Assembly: GCA_021372005.1 (NCBI GenBank)
Contig: JAJFVC010000103.1
Location: 1 to 64,000 of the forward strand
DNA length: 64,000 nt
Source of the DNA: Planctomycetaceae bacterium
GTDB taxonomy: Bacteria; Planctomycetota; Planctomycetia; Pirellulales; Thermoguttaceae
Direction: 5' to 3'
The translations under genes were made by a program, and so were the position numbers. The notes below the pieces were generated by a model. The model worked only from the letters and a program-made list of their open reading frames with translations. It was not told the DNA's origin and made no database searches. Numbering within the stretch: the first letter of the stretch is position 1; each line of letters begins with the position of its first letter. Shown here piece by piece: positions 42,353 through 50,771 of this stretch.

Positions 42353-44206
42353 ATGGCCTCGATACGTCTTCTGTCGCAAAGCCTGATCAACAAGATCGCC
42401 GCCGGCGAGGTCATCGAACGGCCGGCCAGCGTCGTCAAGGAATTGATGGAAAACGCCGTCGACGCCGGCGCGACGCGGATCGACGTGTCCGTGGCGCAGG
42501 GCGGGCTCGACCTGGTGCGGGTCGTCGACAACGGCGGCGGCATCCCGATGGACCAACTGCCGCTGGCGCTGGCCAGCCACGCCACCAGCAAACTGGTCGA
42601 GGCCGACGATTTGTTCCACGTCGGCACGTTGGGCTTCCGCGGCGAGGCGTTGGCCTCGATCGCCGAGGTGAGTCGGCTGACGCTCCGCAGCCGCACGTCC
42701 GAAAGCCACGGTGCGGCGGAGATCGAGGCGGTCGGCGGCGACGTCCGGCCCGCGGCGCCGTGCGGCGGTCCGGTCGGCACGACGGTCGAGGTGTGCAATC
42801 TATTTTTCAACACGCCGGTGCGACGAAAGTTTTTGCGGACCACGGCGACCGAGTTCAGCCACGTTTCCGAGGCGTTCATCCGCATCGCGCTGGCGCTGCC
42901 GAACGTGCATTTTACGCTTCGGCACAACGACAAGCCGGTGTTCGATCTGGCCCCCGGCGACGGCTGGCTGGAACGCATCGCGCGTTGTTTCGGCCGCGAG
43001 CTGGCCGACCATCTGATCTGGATCGAAAGCGTCGACGGCGAGGTGGCCGTGTCGGGCTACGCGGCCCATCCGGGCCAGAACCGCAGCCACAATCGGATGC
43101 AATATTTCTTTCTCAACGGGCGGCACATCCGCGACCGATCGCTGCAACATGCCTTGGGTGAGGCGTATCGCGGACTGCTGATGGTCGGACGCCAGCCGAT
43201 CGCGTTTTTGGCGATGACCATGCCGGCCGAAATGGTCGACGTGAACGTGCATCCGACGAAGTTGGAGGTCCGATTTCAGGATTCCGGCCGGCTCTACAGC
43301 CAACTGTTGTCGGCGCTGCGCGGCAAGTTTTTGACGAGCGATTTGAGCACGCGGATCGAGTCGGCCGGTCAATCCGATCCGACGGCCAGCCACGACGCGG
43401 CCCATACGACCGAGCTTCATCAACAGTTGGTCGATTGGGCCAAGGGCAAGGTGGCCTCCTGGGGGACGAGGGACGTGGGATGTGGGACGGACGAGGGATC
43501 GCTACGAACGGAGGGCATCGAAAAATGGTCAACCGATCGAAGCTCGCCCCGGTTTCAGGACGTAAACCCCGACGAAACACGGCCCGGCAACGAATCGCTC
43601 GCTCCCCGCCCCCAGTCCCCCGTCCCGGTCGCTTCTTCTCCGGCCGCGTTGCAAATTCACAATCGTTACCTGGTCACCGAGACGGACGACGGCGTGACGA
43701 TCATCGATCAGCATGCGCTGCACGAGCGGATTCTGTATGAACAATTGCGGCAGCGCGTCGCATCCGGCGCGGTCGAAATGCAAAGCTTGCTGGTTCCGGA
43801 GCCGATCGATTTGAGTCCGGCGGAAACGGCCGCGGCGATCGAACACCGCGAGTTGCTGGCTCGATTGGGCGTCCGCGTCGAACCGTTTGGCGGCAACACG
43901 CTGCTCGTGGCCGGCTATCCCGCGATGCTGGCGAATCTTCCGCCGGCCGAAACGTTGCGAATGTTATTGGAGCGGATCCTCGAAGGCGTCAAGCAGCCCG
44001 ACGCCCGCGATTTGTTGGACGAGTTGTTGCACACGATCGCGTGCAAGGCGGCGATCAAGGCGGGCGATCGGCTCGCGCCCGAGGAAATCACGGCGCTTCT
44101 GGAGCAACGCCACCTGGTCGAGGACGCCCATCATTGTCCGCACGGCCGTCCGACCGCGTTGGTGTTCACGCAAGTGGAGCTGGACAAACAGTTCAAACGC
44201 CTGTGA
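42353..44206 (+). CDS. mutL: DNA mismatch repair protein MutL, endonuclease type
   Basis: A 617-residue MutL that links MutS recognition to strand cutting. The GHKL ATPase domain has NKIAAGEVIERPASVVKELM, DNGGGIP, HATSKL and GFRGEALASI. The C-terminal domain carries the endonuclease motif DQHALHERILYE (DQHAxxExxxxE), the ACKAAIKAGD segment and CPHGRPTAL, so this enzyme nicks DNA itself as in organisms without MutH. The linker (about residues 363-428) is low-complexity and encoded partly by G-rich and C-rich repeat arms. The gene lies between leuB and a GNAT gene, with short gaps. Confidence 0.94.
   Translation: MASIRLLSQSLINKIAAGEVIERPASVVKELMENAVDAGATRIDVSVAQGGLDLVRVVDNGGGIPMDQLPLALASHATSKLVEADDLFHVGTLGFRGEALASIAEVSRLTLRSRTSESHGAAEIEAVGGDVRPAAPCGGPVGTTVEVCNLFFNTPVRRKFLRTTATEFSHVSEAFIRIALALPNVHFTLRHNDKPVFDLAPGDGWLERIARCFGRELADHLIWIESVDGEVAVSGYAAHPGQNRSHNRMQYFFLNGRHIRDRSLQHALGEAYRGLLMVGRQPIAFLAMTMPAEMVDVNVHPTKLEVRFQDSGRLYSQLLSALRGKFLTSDLSTRIESAGQSDPTASHDAAHTTELHQQLVDWAKGKVASWGTRDVGCGTDEGSLRTEGIEKWSTDRSSPRFQDVNPDETRPGNESLAPRPQSPVPVASSPAALQIHNRYLVTETDDGVTIIDQHALHERILYEQLRQRVASGAVEMQSLLVPEPIDLSPAETAAAIEHRELLARLGVRVEPFGGNTLLVAGYPAMLANLPPAETLRMLLERILEGVKQPDARDLLDELLHTIACKAAIKAGDRLAPEEITALLEQRHLVEDAHHCPHGRPTALVFTQVELDKQFKRL
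43461..43626. repeat. G-rich/C-rich inverted repeat inside the mutL linker
   Basis: A stretch of GGGAC/GGGAT-type units (43461-43497) and, about 100 nt on, a C-rich stretch with CCCC/GTCCC units (43598-43626) are partly complementary. Both remain in frame with mutL, encoding a flexible linker. The composition resembles the intergenic repeats elsewhere in this window. Confidence 0.5.
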
Positions 44207-44216
44207 GGCAACTTTC

Positions 44217-44726
44217 ATGATTCGTCCCTGTACGGCTTCTGATGTTTCGACCATTCATGAAATCATTAACGAGGCGGCTGCCGCTTATCATGGGGTGATT
44301 CCCGACGATCGTTGGCGCGAACCCTACATGTCGATGGACGAATTGCAGGACGAGCTGGCCAATGGCGTTGCGTTTTGGGGATTCGAGGAAGACGGCGAGC
44401 TCTGTGGAGTGATGGGCATCCAGGACCGTGGCGACGTCTGCTTGATTCGCCATGCGTATGTTCGTCTGACCCACCAACGCGGCGGCGTCGGCACGCAACT
44501 GCTTCGATCTTTGGAGTTGACGACCCAAAAACCCATTTTGATCGGCACTTGGGCCAGCGCCGTGTGGGCCGTGGCGTTTTATGAACGCAACGGTTATCAA
44601 AGGGTGTCCGAGGCAGAAAAGAATCGGTTGCTCCATCGCTATTGGCGCATTCCAGAGCGGCAGGTAGAGACGTCCGTCGTTTTGGCGAATCGCCCGCGAA
44701 ACGAGAAGTTTCGAGACCATGCGTGA
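44217..44726 (+). CDS. GNAT-family N-acetyltransferase
   Basis: A 169-residue GNAT acetyltransferase. The N-terminus MIRPCTASDVSTIHEIINEA and the acetyl-CoA binding motif QRGGVGTQLLRSLE (Q/RxxGxG/A pattern) are typical. The following AVAFYERNGYQRV is the usual C-terminal part. The acceptor cannot be inferred. The ATG at 44217 lies 10 nt after the mutL stop, so it is probably co-transcribed with mutL. Confidence 0.85.
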   Translation: MIRPCTASDVSTIHEIINEAAAAYHGVIPDDRWREPYMSMDELQDELANGVAFWGFEEDGELCGVMGIQDRGDVCLIRHAYVRLTHQRGGVGTQLLRSLELTTQKPILIGTWASAVWAVAFYERNGYQRVSEAEKNRLLHRYWRIPERQVETSVVLANRPRNEKFRDHA

Positions 44727-44749
44727 GAAAAGACGACGGACGTGCGGGT

Positions 44750-44777
44750 TTGACTTTTGCGGCCGATTTGGCACAAT
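44750..44777 (+). promoter_or_regulatory. Putative sigma-70 promoter of aroDE
   Basis: TTGACT (44750-44755) and CACAAT (44772-44777), spacer 16 bp. A 17-codon ORF follows at 44785-44838. Confidence 0.5.
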
Positions 44778-44784
44778 AGGAAAC

Positions 44785-44838
44785 ATGGGAGATCGCAAGC
44801 CGCGCCGTGTGGCCGCGACGGGTCTTTCCGGTTCCTAA
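44785..44838 (+). CDS. Possible 17-residue leader peptide upstream of aroDE
   Basis: ATG-initiated, 17 codons ending in TAA, with AGGA a few nt upstream, immediately downstream of the aroDE promoter. The peptide reads MGDRKPRRVAATGLSGS and has no Trp, Tyr or Phe, so it is not a typical aromatic attenuator. It may be a chance ORF in the 79-nt leader. Confidence 0.3.
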   Translation: MGDRKPRRVAATGLSGS

Positions 44839-44856
44839 CCCCCCCGGTTCTTTCTT

Positions 44857-46344
44857 ATGATTTGCGTCAGCATCGGTCGCGGTCGTCATCGGCACGTCAT
44901 TGCGGAACATCGACATTTGGTCGATCAGGGCGCCAAGCTGGTCGAGTTGCGGTTGGACTACATCAACGGCGATGTGAACATTCGGCGTCTGGTGACCGAT
45001 CGCCCCTGTCCGGTCATCATCGCCTGTCGGCGCGTGGTCGACGGCGGCAAGTTCGCCGGGACCGAGGAGCAGCGGCGTCTGTTGCTGCGCAGCGCGATCG
45101 CCGAGGGCGTCGAGTACGTTGATCTTGAAGAAGACATTGCGGCGTCGATCCCGCGGTTTGGGCGCACGAAGCGAATCGTCAGCCTGCACGATTTCCGCAA
45201 AACGCCTGACAACCTTGAAGAAATTCACCAACGACTTTGCGGGCTCGACCCCGACATCATCAAGATCGCCGTGATGGCCAACCATCCGCACGACAACGTC
45301 CGGGTGTTGGAGATGGTCCGCCGCAGCAAGGTGCCGACCGTCGGGGTGTGCATGGGCGACATTGGCGTGCCGTCGCGTCTGTTGGCCGGCAAGTTCGGCT
45401 CTCCGTTCACGTTCGCCACGTTCCATCACGAGCGAGCGTTGGCGCCTGGACAACTCAGCTATCAACAGATGACCGAGATCTATCGCTACGATGCGATCAA
45501 CGCCGACACCGAGGTGTATGGGGTGATCGCCGATCCGGTTGGGCACAGCCTCAGTCCGCAAATCCATAACGCCGGCTTCCAGCATGCAAACCTGAATAAG
45601 GTGTACATTCCGATCCGCGTGCCGCGCGAGGACTTGCCGCGGTTCATGGACGAGGCCACCGCGTTGGGCATTCGCGGGCTCAGCGTCACGATTCCGCACA
45701 AGGAAGAAGTGCTCAAAAAATTGACCGAGGCGGACGACGCCGTGCGAGGCATCGGGGCGTCGAACACGGTGCTGTTCGACGGAAAACGTCGGATCGGCTA
45801 CAACACCGATTGTCGCGCCGCGATGGAGAGTCTCGAAACGGCCGTCGGCGGCGCGGCCGAGGCCCAACAACGCCTTCACGGCCGCACGGCCCTAGTGCTC
45901 GGCGCCGGCGGCGTCGGTCGGGCGATCGTGTACGGGCTCATGCATCACGGCATGAACGTCGTGGTGACCGACATCGCGCCGCGCAGCGCCCTGACTTTGG
46001 CCCAACGATTCAACTGCCGCTCGGTCGACTGGGCGGCCCGACATTCGGTGGTCGCCGATTTGCTGGTCAATTGCACGCCGGTGGGCATGCATCCGAACGT
46101 CGACGAAATGCCGTTCGAGAAACACCACCTGCGCCCGTCGATGGTCGTTTTCGACGCGGTCTACAACCCCGAAAACACGCTGCTGGTGAAAGAGGCCCGC
46201 AACCGCAACTGTCTGGTCGTCACCGGCGTCGACATGTTCGTCCGCCAGGCGTGTCTGCAATTCGCGCTGTTCACCGGTCAGGAAGGTCCGTCGGAGCTGA
46301 TGCGTGAGACGATCCGTCGCGCGATCGGCGCGGCGAAGTGCTGA
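44857..46344 (+). CDS. aroDE: Bifunctional 3-dehydroquinate dehydratase/shikimate dehydrogenase
   Basis: A 495-residue fusion for two consecutive steps of the shikimate pathway. Residues about 1-210 are a type I dehydroquinase: SLHDFRKTP holds the catalytic His and IIKIAVMANHP the Schiff-base Lys. Residues about 225-495 are AroE with DPVGHSLSPQIHN, TIPHKEEV (catalytic Lys), GASNTVLF, NTDCRAAMESL (Asp) and NADP-binding VLGAGGVGRAIVYGL. Such fusions are known from plants and some bacteria, including planctomycetes and chlamydiae. It is the only shikimate gene in the window; the promoter lies at 44750. Confidence 0.95.
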   Translation: MICVSIGRGRHRHVIAEHRHLVDQGAKLVELRLDYINGDVNIRRLVTDRPCPVIIACRRVVDGGKFAGTEEQRRLLLRSAIAEGVEYVDLEEDIAASIPRFGRTKRIVSLHDFRKTPDNLEEIHQRLCGLDPDIIKIAVMANHPHDNVRVLEMVRRSKVPTVGVCMGDIGVPSRLLAGKFGSPFTFATFHHERALAPGQLSYQQMTEIYRYDAINADTEVYGVIADPVGHSLSPQIHNAGFQHANLNKVYIPIRVPREDLPRFMDEATALGIRGLSVTIPHKEEVLKKLTEADDAVRGIGASNTVLFDGKRRIGYNTDCRAAMESLETAVGGAAEAQQRLHGRTALVLGAGGVGRAIVYGLMHHGMNVVVTDIAPRSALTLAQRFNCRSVDWAARHSVVADLLVNCTPVGMHPNVDEMPFEKHHLRPSMVVFDAVYNPENTLLVKEARNRNCLVVTGVDMFVRQACLQFALFTGQEGPSELMRETIRRAIGAAKC

Positions 46345-46380
46345 AGAAAAACCGCACAGCGACGACTCGTCGAGCCGCGT

Positions 46381-46788
46381 TCAGGGCGTCTTTTCCAGTA
46401 CCGACGTGCAATGGGCGCATCGGGTGGCTTTCGCCGGAATCGTCGACAGGCATTCCGGGCAGACCTTCGTGTCGGGCTCGGCCGGCGCGCCGAACAGCCG
46501 CAGCCGGTTCATCTGTCGGACGACCAGGAAGATGCAGCCGGCCACGATCAAAAAGTTCAATACGTTGTTGACGAATAGACCGTATTGAATCGCGGCCTTT
46601 TCGTTGAGTCGAATCGCAAAGCTCGAAAAATCGACGCGGCCCAACAACATTCCGATCGGCGGCATGATGACGTCGTTGACCAGCGACGTGACGATCTTGC
46701 CGAACGCCCCGCCGATGACGATGCCGACGGCCATGTCCACCGCGTTGCCTTTGACGGCGAAGTCCCGAAACTCCTTGAGCATGCCCAT
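46381..46788 (-). CDS. mscL: Large-conductance mechanosensitive channel with zinc-ribbon tail
   Basis: A 135-residue MscL, the emergency osmotic release channel. The amphipathic N-helix and first membrane helix read [27 protein letters not shown], followed by [14 protein letters not shown] and a second helix ([17 protein letters not shown]). After the usual cytoplasmic part the protein ends with [18 protein letters not shown], a C4 zinc-ribbon found in only part of the family. ATG 46788 has GGGAG 9 nt upstream. A small membrane-protein gene precedes it, 29 nt away. Confidence 0.95.
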   Translation of the reverse strand: MGMLKEFRDFAVKGNAVDMAVGIVIGGAFGKIVTSLVNDVIMPPIGMLLGRVDFSSFAIRLNEKAAIQYGLFVNNVLNFLIVAGCIFLVVRQMNRLRLFGAPAEPDTKVCPECLSTIPAKATRCAHCTSVLEKTP

Positions 46789-46817
46789 GCTTCGGCTCCC
46801 GACGGTTTTTTTATTAT

Positions 46818-47144
46818 TCAAGACATCCAATGGGCGACGATCCACACGATTAGAGAAACACTCGACACCAAGAGCCCGTAGCGTCGCCAATCGGCCATGG
46901 TGGCGGGCCGGCTGTCGGCGGTCTGGCCTTGGAGGAATTGGATGTCGACCCATCGGACGGCCAGCAGCGCGACGACCGTGCCCCAGAACAAGACATCCAA
47001 TCCGCTGAAAGCAAAACCCGCCCGGCGCTGAACGATGTTGACGGCGACTAGCACCAACATCAGGTTGCCGATCCCCATCCAAAACAACCGCGTCAGACAA
47101 CCGCCAAGCTGACTCGCATGTACCTCGGAATTCTCACGATCCAT
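46818..47144 (-). CDS. Small membrane protein, unknown function
   Basis: A 108-residue protein with three hydrophobic stretches ([30 protein letters not shown] and [18 protein letters not shown]). No enzyme motif is seen and I do not recognise the family. The ATG at 47144 is well supported by GGAGG 5 nt upstream. It is co-directional with and 29 nt upstream of mscL, so the two may respond together to membrane stress; this link is inference. Confidence 0.7.
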   Translation of the reverse strand: MDRENSEVHASQLGGCLTRLFWMGIGNLMLVLVAVNIVQRRAGFAFSGLDVLFWGTVVALLAVRWVDIQFLQGQTADSRPATMADWRRYGLLVSSVSLIVWIVAHWMS

Positions 47145-47244
47145 AACGCCTCCGGCATCGCAAAGCGAAACACCGGATGGCGGCCCGACCATCCCAAACC
47201 GAAACCTGCGACGCCAACATGACGACGCACCCTTGAACACGGTC

Positions 47245-47273
47245 ATTATAGAAAAATGGATGTTTGGGGTCCA
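47245..47273 (-). promoter_or_regulatory. Putative promoter for the small membrane protein-mscL unit
   Basis: On the minus strand TGGACC (47273-47268) and TATAAT (47250-47245) have a 17-bp spacer, about 100 nt upstream of the ATG at 47144. Confidence 0.5.
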
Positions 47274-47322
47274 CGCCAAACCGCCTTCCACCCGAAGGGG
47301 TTGCAACGACGCCTCGGGGCTT

Positions 47323-49560
47323 TCAAAAAGAGCCGCCCAACAGGTCGGCGACCAGGCGGTCGATTGGCGGCTGGGCCGCGGAGGCCTGTCCGGCATGGGC
47401 TTGACGGCTCCAGGCGGCCAACGCCCGGTGACGCGGATCGTCGGGCCGAAACGGCGGCAACGGCAGCAGCTTGAGCAGGCCAGGTGTTCCAAACCCCTTG
47501 CCCCCGCGAACGCTGCATGCGAGTGCCCGCCGACCGATCGACGCGCTGTTCAGGCAGGCGCATAGAAAATGAGCCTCGTCGCTCGACTGGCAAGCGACCA
47601 GCACGCATGTCTCCTGTGGCACGACGGGCCGGCGTCCCAACCGCGGATCGTCGATCGACTCGACCACGGCCGCGTTGATTTGCCGATCCATGCGTCGCCA
47701 CACCACTTTGATCGGGGCGACGGTGTAGGGGCCGACGTTGTACATCGAATAGAACGGACCCCGTTGTTGATAGCGGCGATAGGCCGCGCGGCTGTGGAGC
47801 AGATCGCGGAACCGCTCGAAATAGGCGAGTGTTCGGGGATAGCGTTCTCGCATCATCGATTCGGCCAGGCCGAGGCGGCTCGCGGGATCTTGAACCATCA
47901 GCAGATGTCCGCGCGGCGCGGCGGCGTATCGCCGCACGTCGGACCATCGCAACAGGGGATACACGAGATCGGGTTCCACCATGCATTCGACCGTCGGACA
48001 ACGACGTTTTGCACGCTCCAAAACGTTTCGGATTCGCGCGCCGTCGGCGTCCGCGTCGAGCAGTTCAATCCAATAGACGCCGTTGGCCCCGCCGCTGTTG
48101 GCGCCCAGATGAGCCGTGTAGGCTGCCTCGGACTCACACGACGGGAGGCTTGCGTCGCATCCCTCCGGCAAAACCAGCCACGGCGAGCTGGGGCGGTTCG
48201 GATTGGCGGGACGTGCGAGCAGGGGGCGAGAGACGCGGGACGAGTAGGGTAGGGCGGGCGATTCAGCTGCCGGTCCGCGTTCCCACTTCACATATGGCAC
48301 GGGATATTCCGTTGCGGCGCCTTTTTCGAGCGCGATCGTGGCGGTCCAGTTGGCGGCGTCGAACGGCCGCAGGTCGGTCAGGTCGTCGACGCGCAACACG
48401 CGAAGCGGCGGCCCGGCGTCGCCGATCCGAAAACGGCGAAACCCGTCGCCGGCCCCCGTGGTTTGAAAAAGCGTTTGCGTCACGACCATACCCAGCCGCC
48501 CGCCGCGATTCAGGCAGCGATCGGCCACGGCGTACAACATCAACATCGAGAGATCTTTTTTGCCGCCGCCATGCCGGGCGTCTTTGCCCGAAAGCGAAAA
48601 AAGCCCCAACCGCTCCCAAAGCGGCTTGGTTGCCCGACGGTCCGCCGCCGGCAGATGGTCCCAGGCGATCCACGGCGGATTGCCGACCACGAAGTCGTAG
48701 GACGCGGAGATCGCCGCCGAGCCGTTCGGATCGGGCGACGTACCGAGAATCGAATCGCCCAAATAGATCGGCGTCTCGATCGGACCGTCCGGCAATCGGT
48801 CGGCCAGCGCCATCCAAAGATTAGCTCGGGCTGAAAGCACCGCCAGCGGATTCAGGTCGATGCCGGAAATAGGAGGGCGGGGCGAGAAAATCCGCGAAAG
48901 GTCCGCTTCGTTCGCCGCGATTCGTCGCAGGGCGCGAAGCAAAAACGTGCCGGAGCCGCACGCCGGGTCGAGCAGCCGTTGGTCCATGCGGCCCGCGTAG
49001 CCGACCTGATCGAGCACGTGATCGGCCAGCCAGTCGGGCGTGTAATACTCGCCCAGCGCGTGGCGAATCGTTTTGGGAAAGATCGCCTGATACAACGGTT
49101 TGAACCAATCGCGGCCAACCTCATTCGCTACGGCGGGCGCGTCGCGCCATGCGTCGGCGATCTGATCGGTCAACGATCGCAGCGCGCGGGTCGAAAACGC
49201 GCGAGGCCAGGCAAACGGACCTTCCGTCAGCCGCTCGACACGGCGGCCATTCAGGCAACGATCGACCGCCGCCCGTACGACTATCGCGTAGTAGGTTTGC
49301 AGAACCAGCAAGAGCCGATCCTCTTGCCCGGCCTTGAGCGGCGCGTCGTAACGGGCGGCCCATCGGACCAGCGGTTGGGCGACGCCGCCGGCGGACGATC
49401 CGGCCCAATGGCCGAACCACGTCCGCCAATCGCCCAGTACGGTCGACGGCGCGGCGTCCAAAGCCGCCCCGAGCGTCGTGACGGCCCGGCGCGTCAACGC
49501 GGCTCGCGCGCCGAAATGCGAAAGAAGCCATTCGATCAGCGGCGACATGGAATCGGCCAT
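47323..49560 (-). CDS. Solitary N6-adenine DNA methyltransferase
   Basis: A 745-residue class I methyltransferase of the type IIG/Eco57I-like group. The helical N-terminal region (about 1-170) leads to HALGEYYTPDWLADHVLDQV, the SAM motif LDPACGSGTFLLRAL (about residue 200), SGIDLNPLAVLSARANLWMA and the catalytic motif VVGNPPWIAW (NPPW). A target-recognition-like C-terminal half includes a VGPYTVAPIKVVWRRM segment. No PD-(D/E)xK nuclease motif or partner restriction gene was found, so it may be an orphan methylase. The start is ATG 49560 or TTG 49569; it abuts or overlaps the ribD stop. Confidence 0.85.
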   Translation of the reverse strand: MADSMSPLIEWLLSHFGARAALTRRAVTTLGAALDAAPSTVLGDWRTWFGHWAGSSAGGVAQPLVRWAARYDAPLKAGQEDRLLLVLQTYYAIVVRAAVDRCLNGRRVERLTEGPFAWPRAFSTRALRSLTDQIADAWRDAPAVANEVGRDWFKPLYQAIFPKTIRHALGEYYTPDWLADHVLDQVGYAGRMDQRLLDPACGSGTFLLRALRRIAANEADLSRIFSPRPPISGIDLNPLAVLSARANLWMALADRLPDGPIETPIYLGDSILGTSPDPNGSAAISASYDFVVGNPPWIAWDHLPAADRRATKPLWERLGLFSLSGKDARHGGGKKDLSMLMLYAVADRCLNRGGRLGMVVTQTLFQTTGAGDGFRRFRIGDAGPPLRVLRVDDLTDLRPFDAANWTATIALEKGAATEYPVPYVKWERGPAAESPALPYSSRVSRPLLARPANPNRPSSPWLVLPEGCDASLPSCESEAAYTAHLGANSGGANGVYWIELLDADADGARIRNVLERAKRRCPTVECMVEPDLVYPLLRWSDVRRYAAAPRGHLLMVQDPASRLGLAESMMRERYPRTLAYFERFRDLLHSRAAYRRYQQRGPFYSMYNVGPYTVAPIKVVWRRMDRQINAAVVESIDDPRLGRRPVVPQETCVLVACQSSDEAHFLCACLNSASIGRRALACSVRGGKGFGTPGLLKLLPLPPFRPDDPRHRALAAWSRQAHAGQASAAQPPIDRLVADLLGGSF

Positions 49561-49565
49561 CGAAG

Positions 49566-50657
49566 TCAATCCGCGTGCGACAATCGGGCATGCAGATACA
49601 TGTCATCGCCCACTTGCCGAATGGTCGGCGAACTCAATCGCAACGATTCGGCCACGGCGGCGACGCCACGACCGGCGATGGTCGTGCCGGACCCAAAAAG
49701 TTTCGGCGCGACGAAGACATGGACCTCGTCGAGGTCGCGCGAGTCGATCAGTTGGCCCAGCAGCCGGCCGCCGCCCTCGACCAGCACGTTGGTCAACCGT
49801 CGCCGGCCCAACTCGTCCCACAGCGCGTGCAGCCGCGCGGCGTGCGTCGAACCGTCGCACACGAAAACCTCGCAGCCGGATTTTTCGAGCCGCTTTCGAT
49901 CGGCCGCCGTCGCATCGGGACCGACCGCCACCAACAGCGGCGTTTCTCGGGCCGTTTGCACCAGTTGGCTCTCGCTGTTCAGCGACGCCTTGGTGTCGAC
50001 CACCACGCGCAGCGCCACGCGTGGGCCCGACGGCCGGGCGGTCAGCAGCGGATCGTCGCGATGGGCCGTTTTGCTGCCCACGACGATCGCGTCCACGCGG
50101 CCTCGCAGGGCGTGCACCAATTGCCGCGACTCCGGGCCGGAAATCCAGCGGCTCTCGCCGGTCCGCGTGGCCAGCTTGCCGTCGAGCGTCATGGCCCACT
50201 TGGCGATGATCCACGGACGGCCGAACCGCACGAGTTTCAAATAGGGGGCGTTCAACTGCCGAGCCTCGGACTCCAACAGGCCGACCTCGACCGCAACGCC
50301 GGCCGCCCGCAACTGGTCGACGCCGCGGCCCTGGACTTCCGGGAACGGATCCAGTTGGGCCACGATGACGCGCTGCACGCCGGCGGCCAACACGGCCTGG
50401 GTGCACGGCGGCGTTTTGCCCTGGTGGCAACACGGCTCCAGCGTGACGTAGAGCGTGGAACCGCGGGCCCGATCGCCGGCGATCCGCAACGCTTCGATTT
50501 CGGCATGTGGTCCGCCGAAGCGACGATGGAATCCTTCGCCGAGGATCTCGGCCCCGCGCGCAATCACGCAGCCGACCATCGGATTCGGCTCGACGAACCC
50601 TTGGCCCGAGGCGGCCAATTCCAGAGCCCGTCGCATGTGCCAAAGGTCAAGGTCCAT
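49566..50657 (-). CDS. ribD: Bifunctional riboflavin biosynthesis protein RibD
   Basis: A 363-residue fusion of pyrimidine deaminase and reductase that works on the riboflavin precursor. The N-terminal deaminase has HAEIEAL and PCCHQGKTPPC zinc-binding motifs (about residues 50-85). The C-terminal reductase has IIAKWAMTLDGKLAT, ISGPESRQLVHALR and the VEGGGRLLGQL glycine-rich tail. Length and order match E. coli RibD. It lies between the MTHFR-fusion gene (114 nt away) and the adenine methylase, whose start touches its stop, so co-transcription is likely. Confidence 0.95.
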   Translation of the reverse strand: MDLDLWHMRRALELAASGQGFVEPNPMVGCVIARGAEILGEGFHRRFGGPHAEIEALRIAGDRARGSTLYVTLEPCCHQGKTPPCTQAVLAAGVQRVIVAQLDPFPEVQGRGVDQLRAAGVAVEVGLLESEARQLNAPYLKLVRFGRPWIIAKWAMTLDGKLATRTGESRWISGPESRQLVHALRGRVDAIVVGSKTAHRDDPLLTARPSGPRVALRVVVDTKASLNSESQLVQTARETPLLVAVGPDATAADRKRLEKSGCEVFVCDGSTHAARLHALWDELGRRRLTNVLVEGGGRLLGQLIDSRDLDEVHVFVAPKLFGSGTTIAGRGVAAVAESLRLSSPTIRQVGDDMYLHARLSHAD

Positions 50658-50705
50658 AGGGAAAAGAACTCAAGGGGCCAACGACGCTCGAACGTCCACC
50701 CCCTG

Positions 50706-50711
50706 ATTGTA
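50706..50711 (-). promoter_or_regulatory. Putative -10 element upstream of ribD
   Basis: TACAAT on the minus strand (50711-50706), about 50 nt before the ribD ATG, in the 114-nt gap after the MTHFR-fusion gene. No clear -35 at the right spacing. Confidence 0.3.
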
Positions 50712-50771
50712 CGGCAAGACGACGTCGGCCAAAAGACCCTTTCAGGAAATCCGTGGCGAGTCGGCGTCGTG

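Noticed and set aside
44785-44838. An aromatic amino-acid attenuation leader for aroDE
   Set aside because: The short peptide has no Trp, Phe or Tyr codons and no terminator with a T run follows, so classic attenuation is unlikely.
47323-49560. A complete restriction-modification system
   Set aside because: Only the methylase is present; no nuclease gene or nuclease motif was seen in the flanks.
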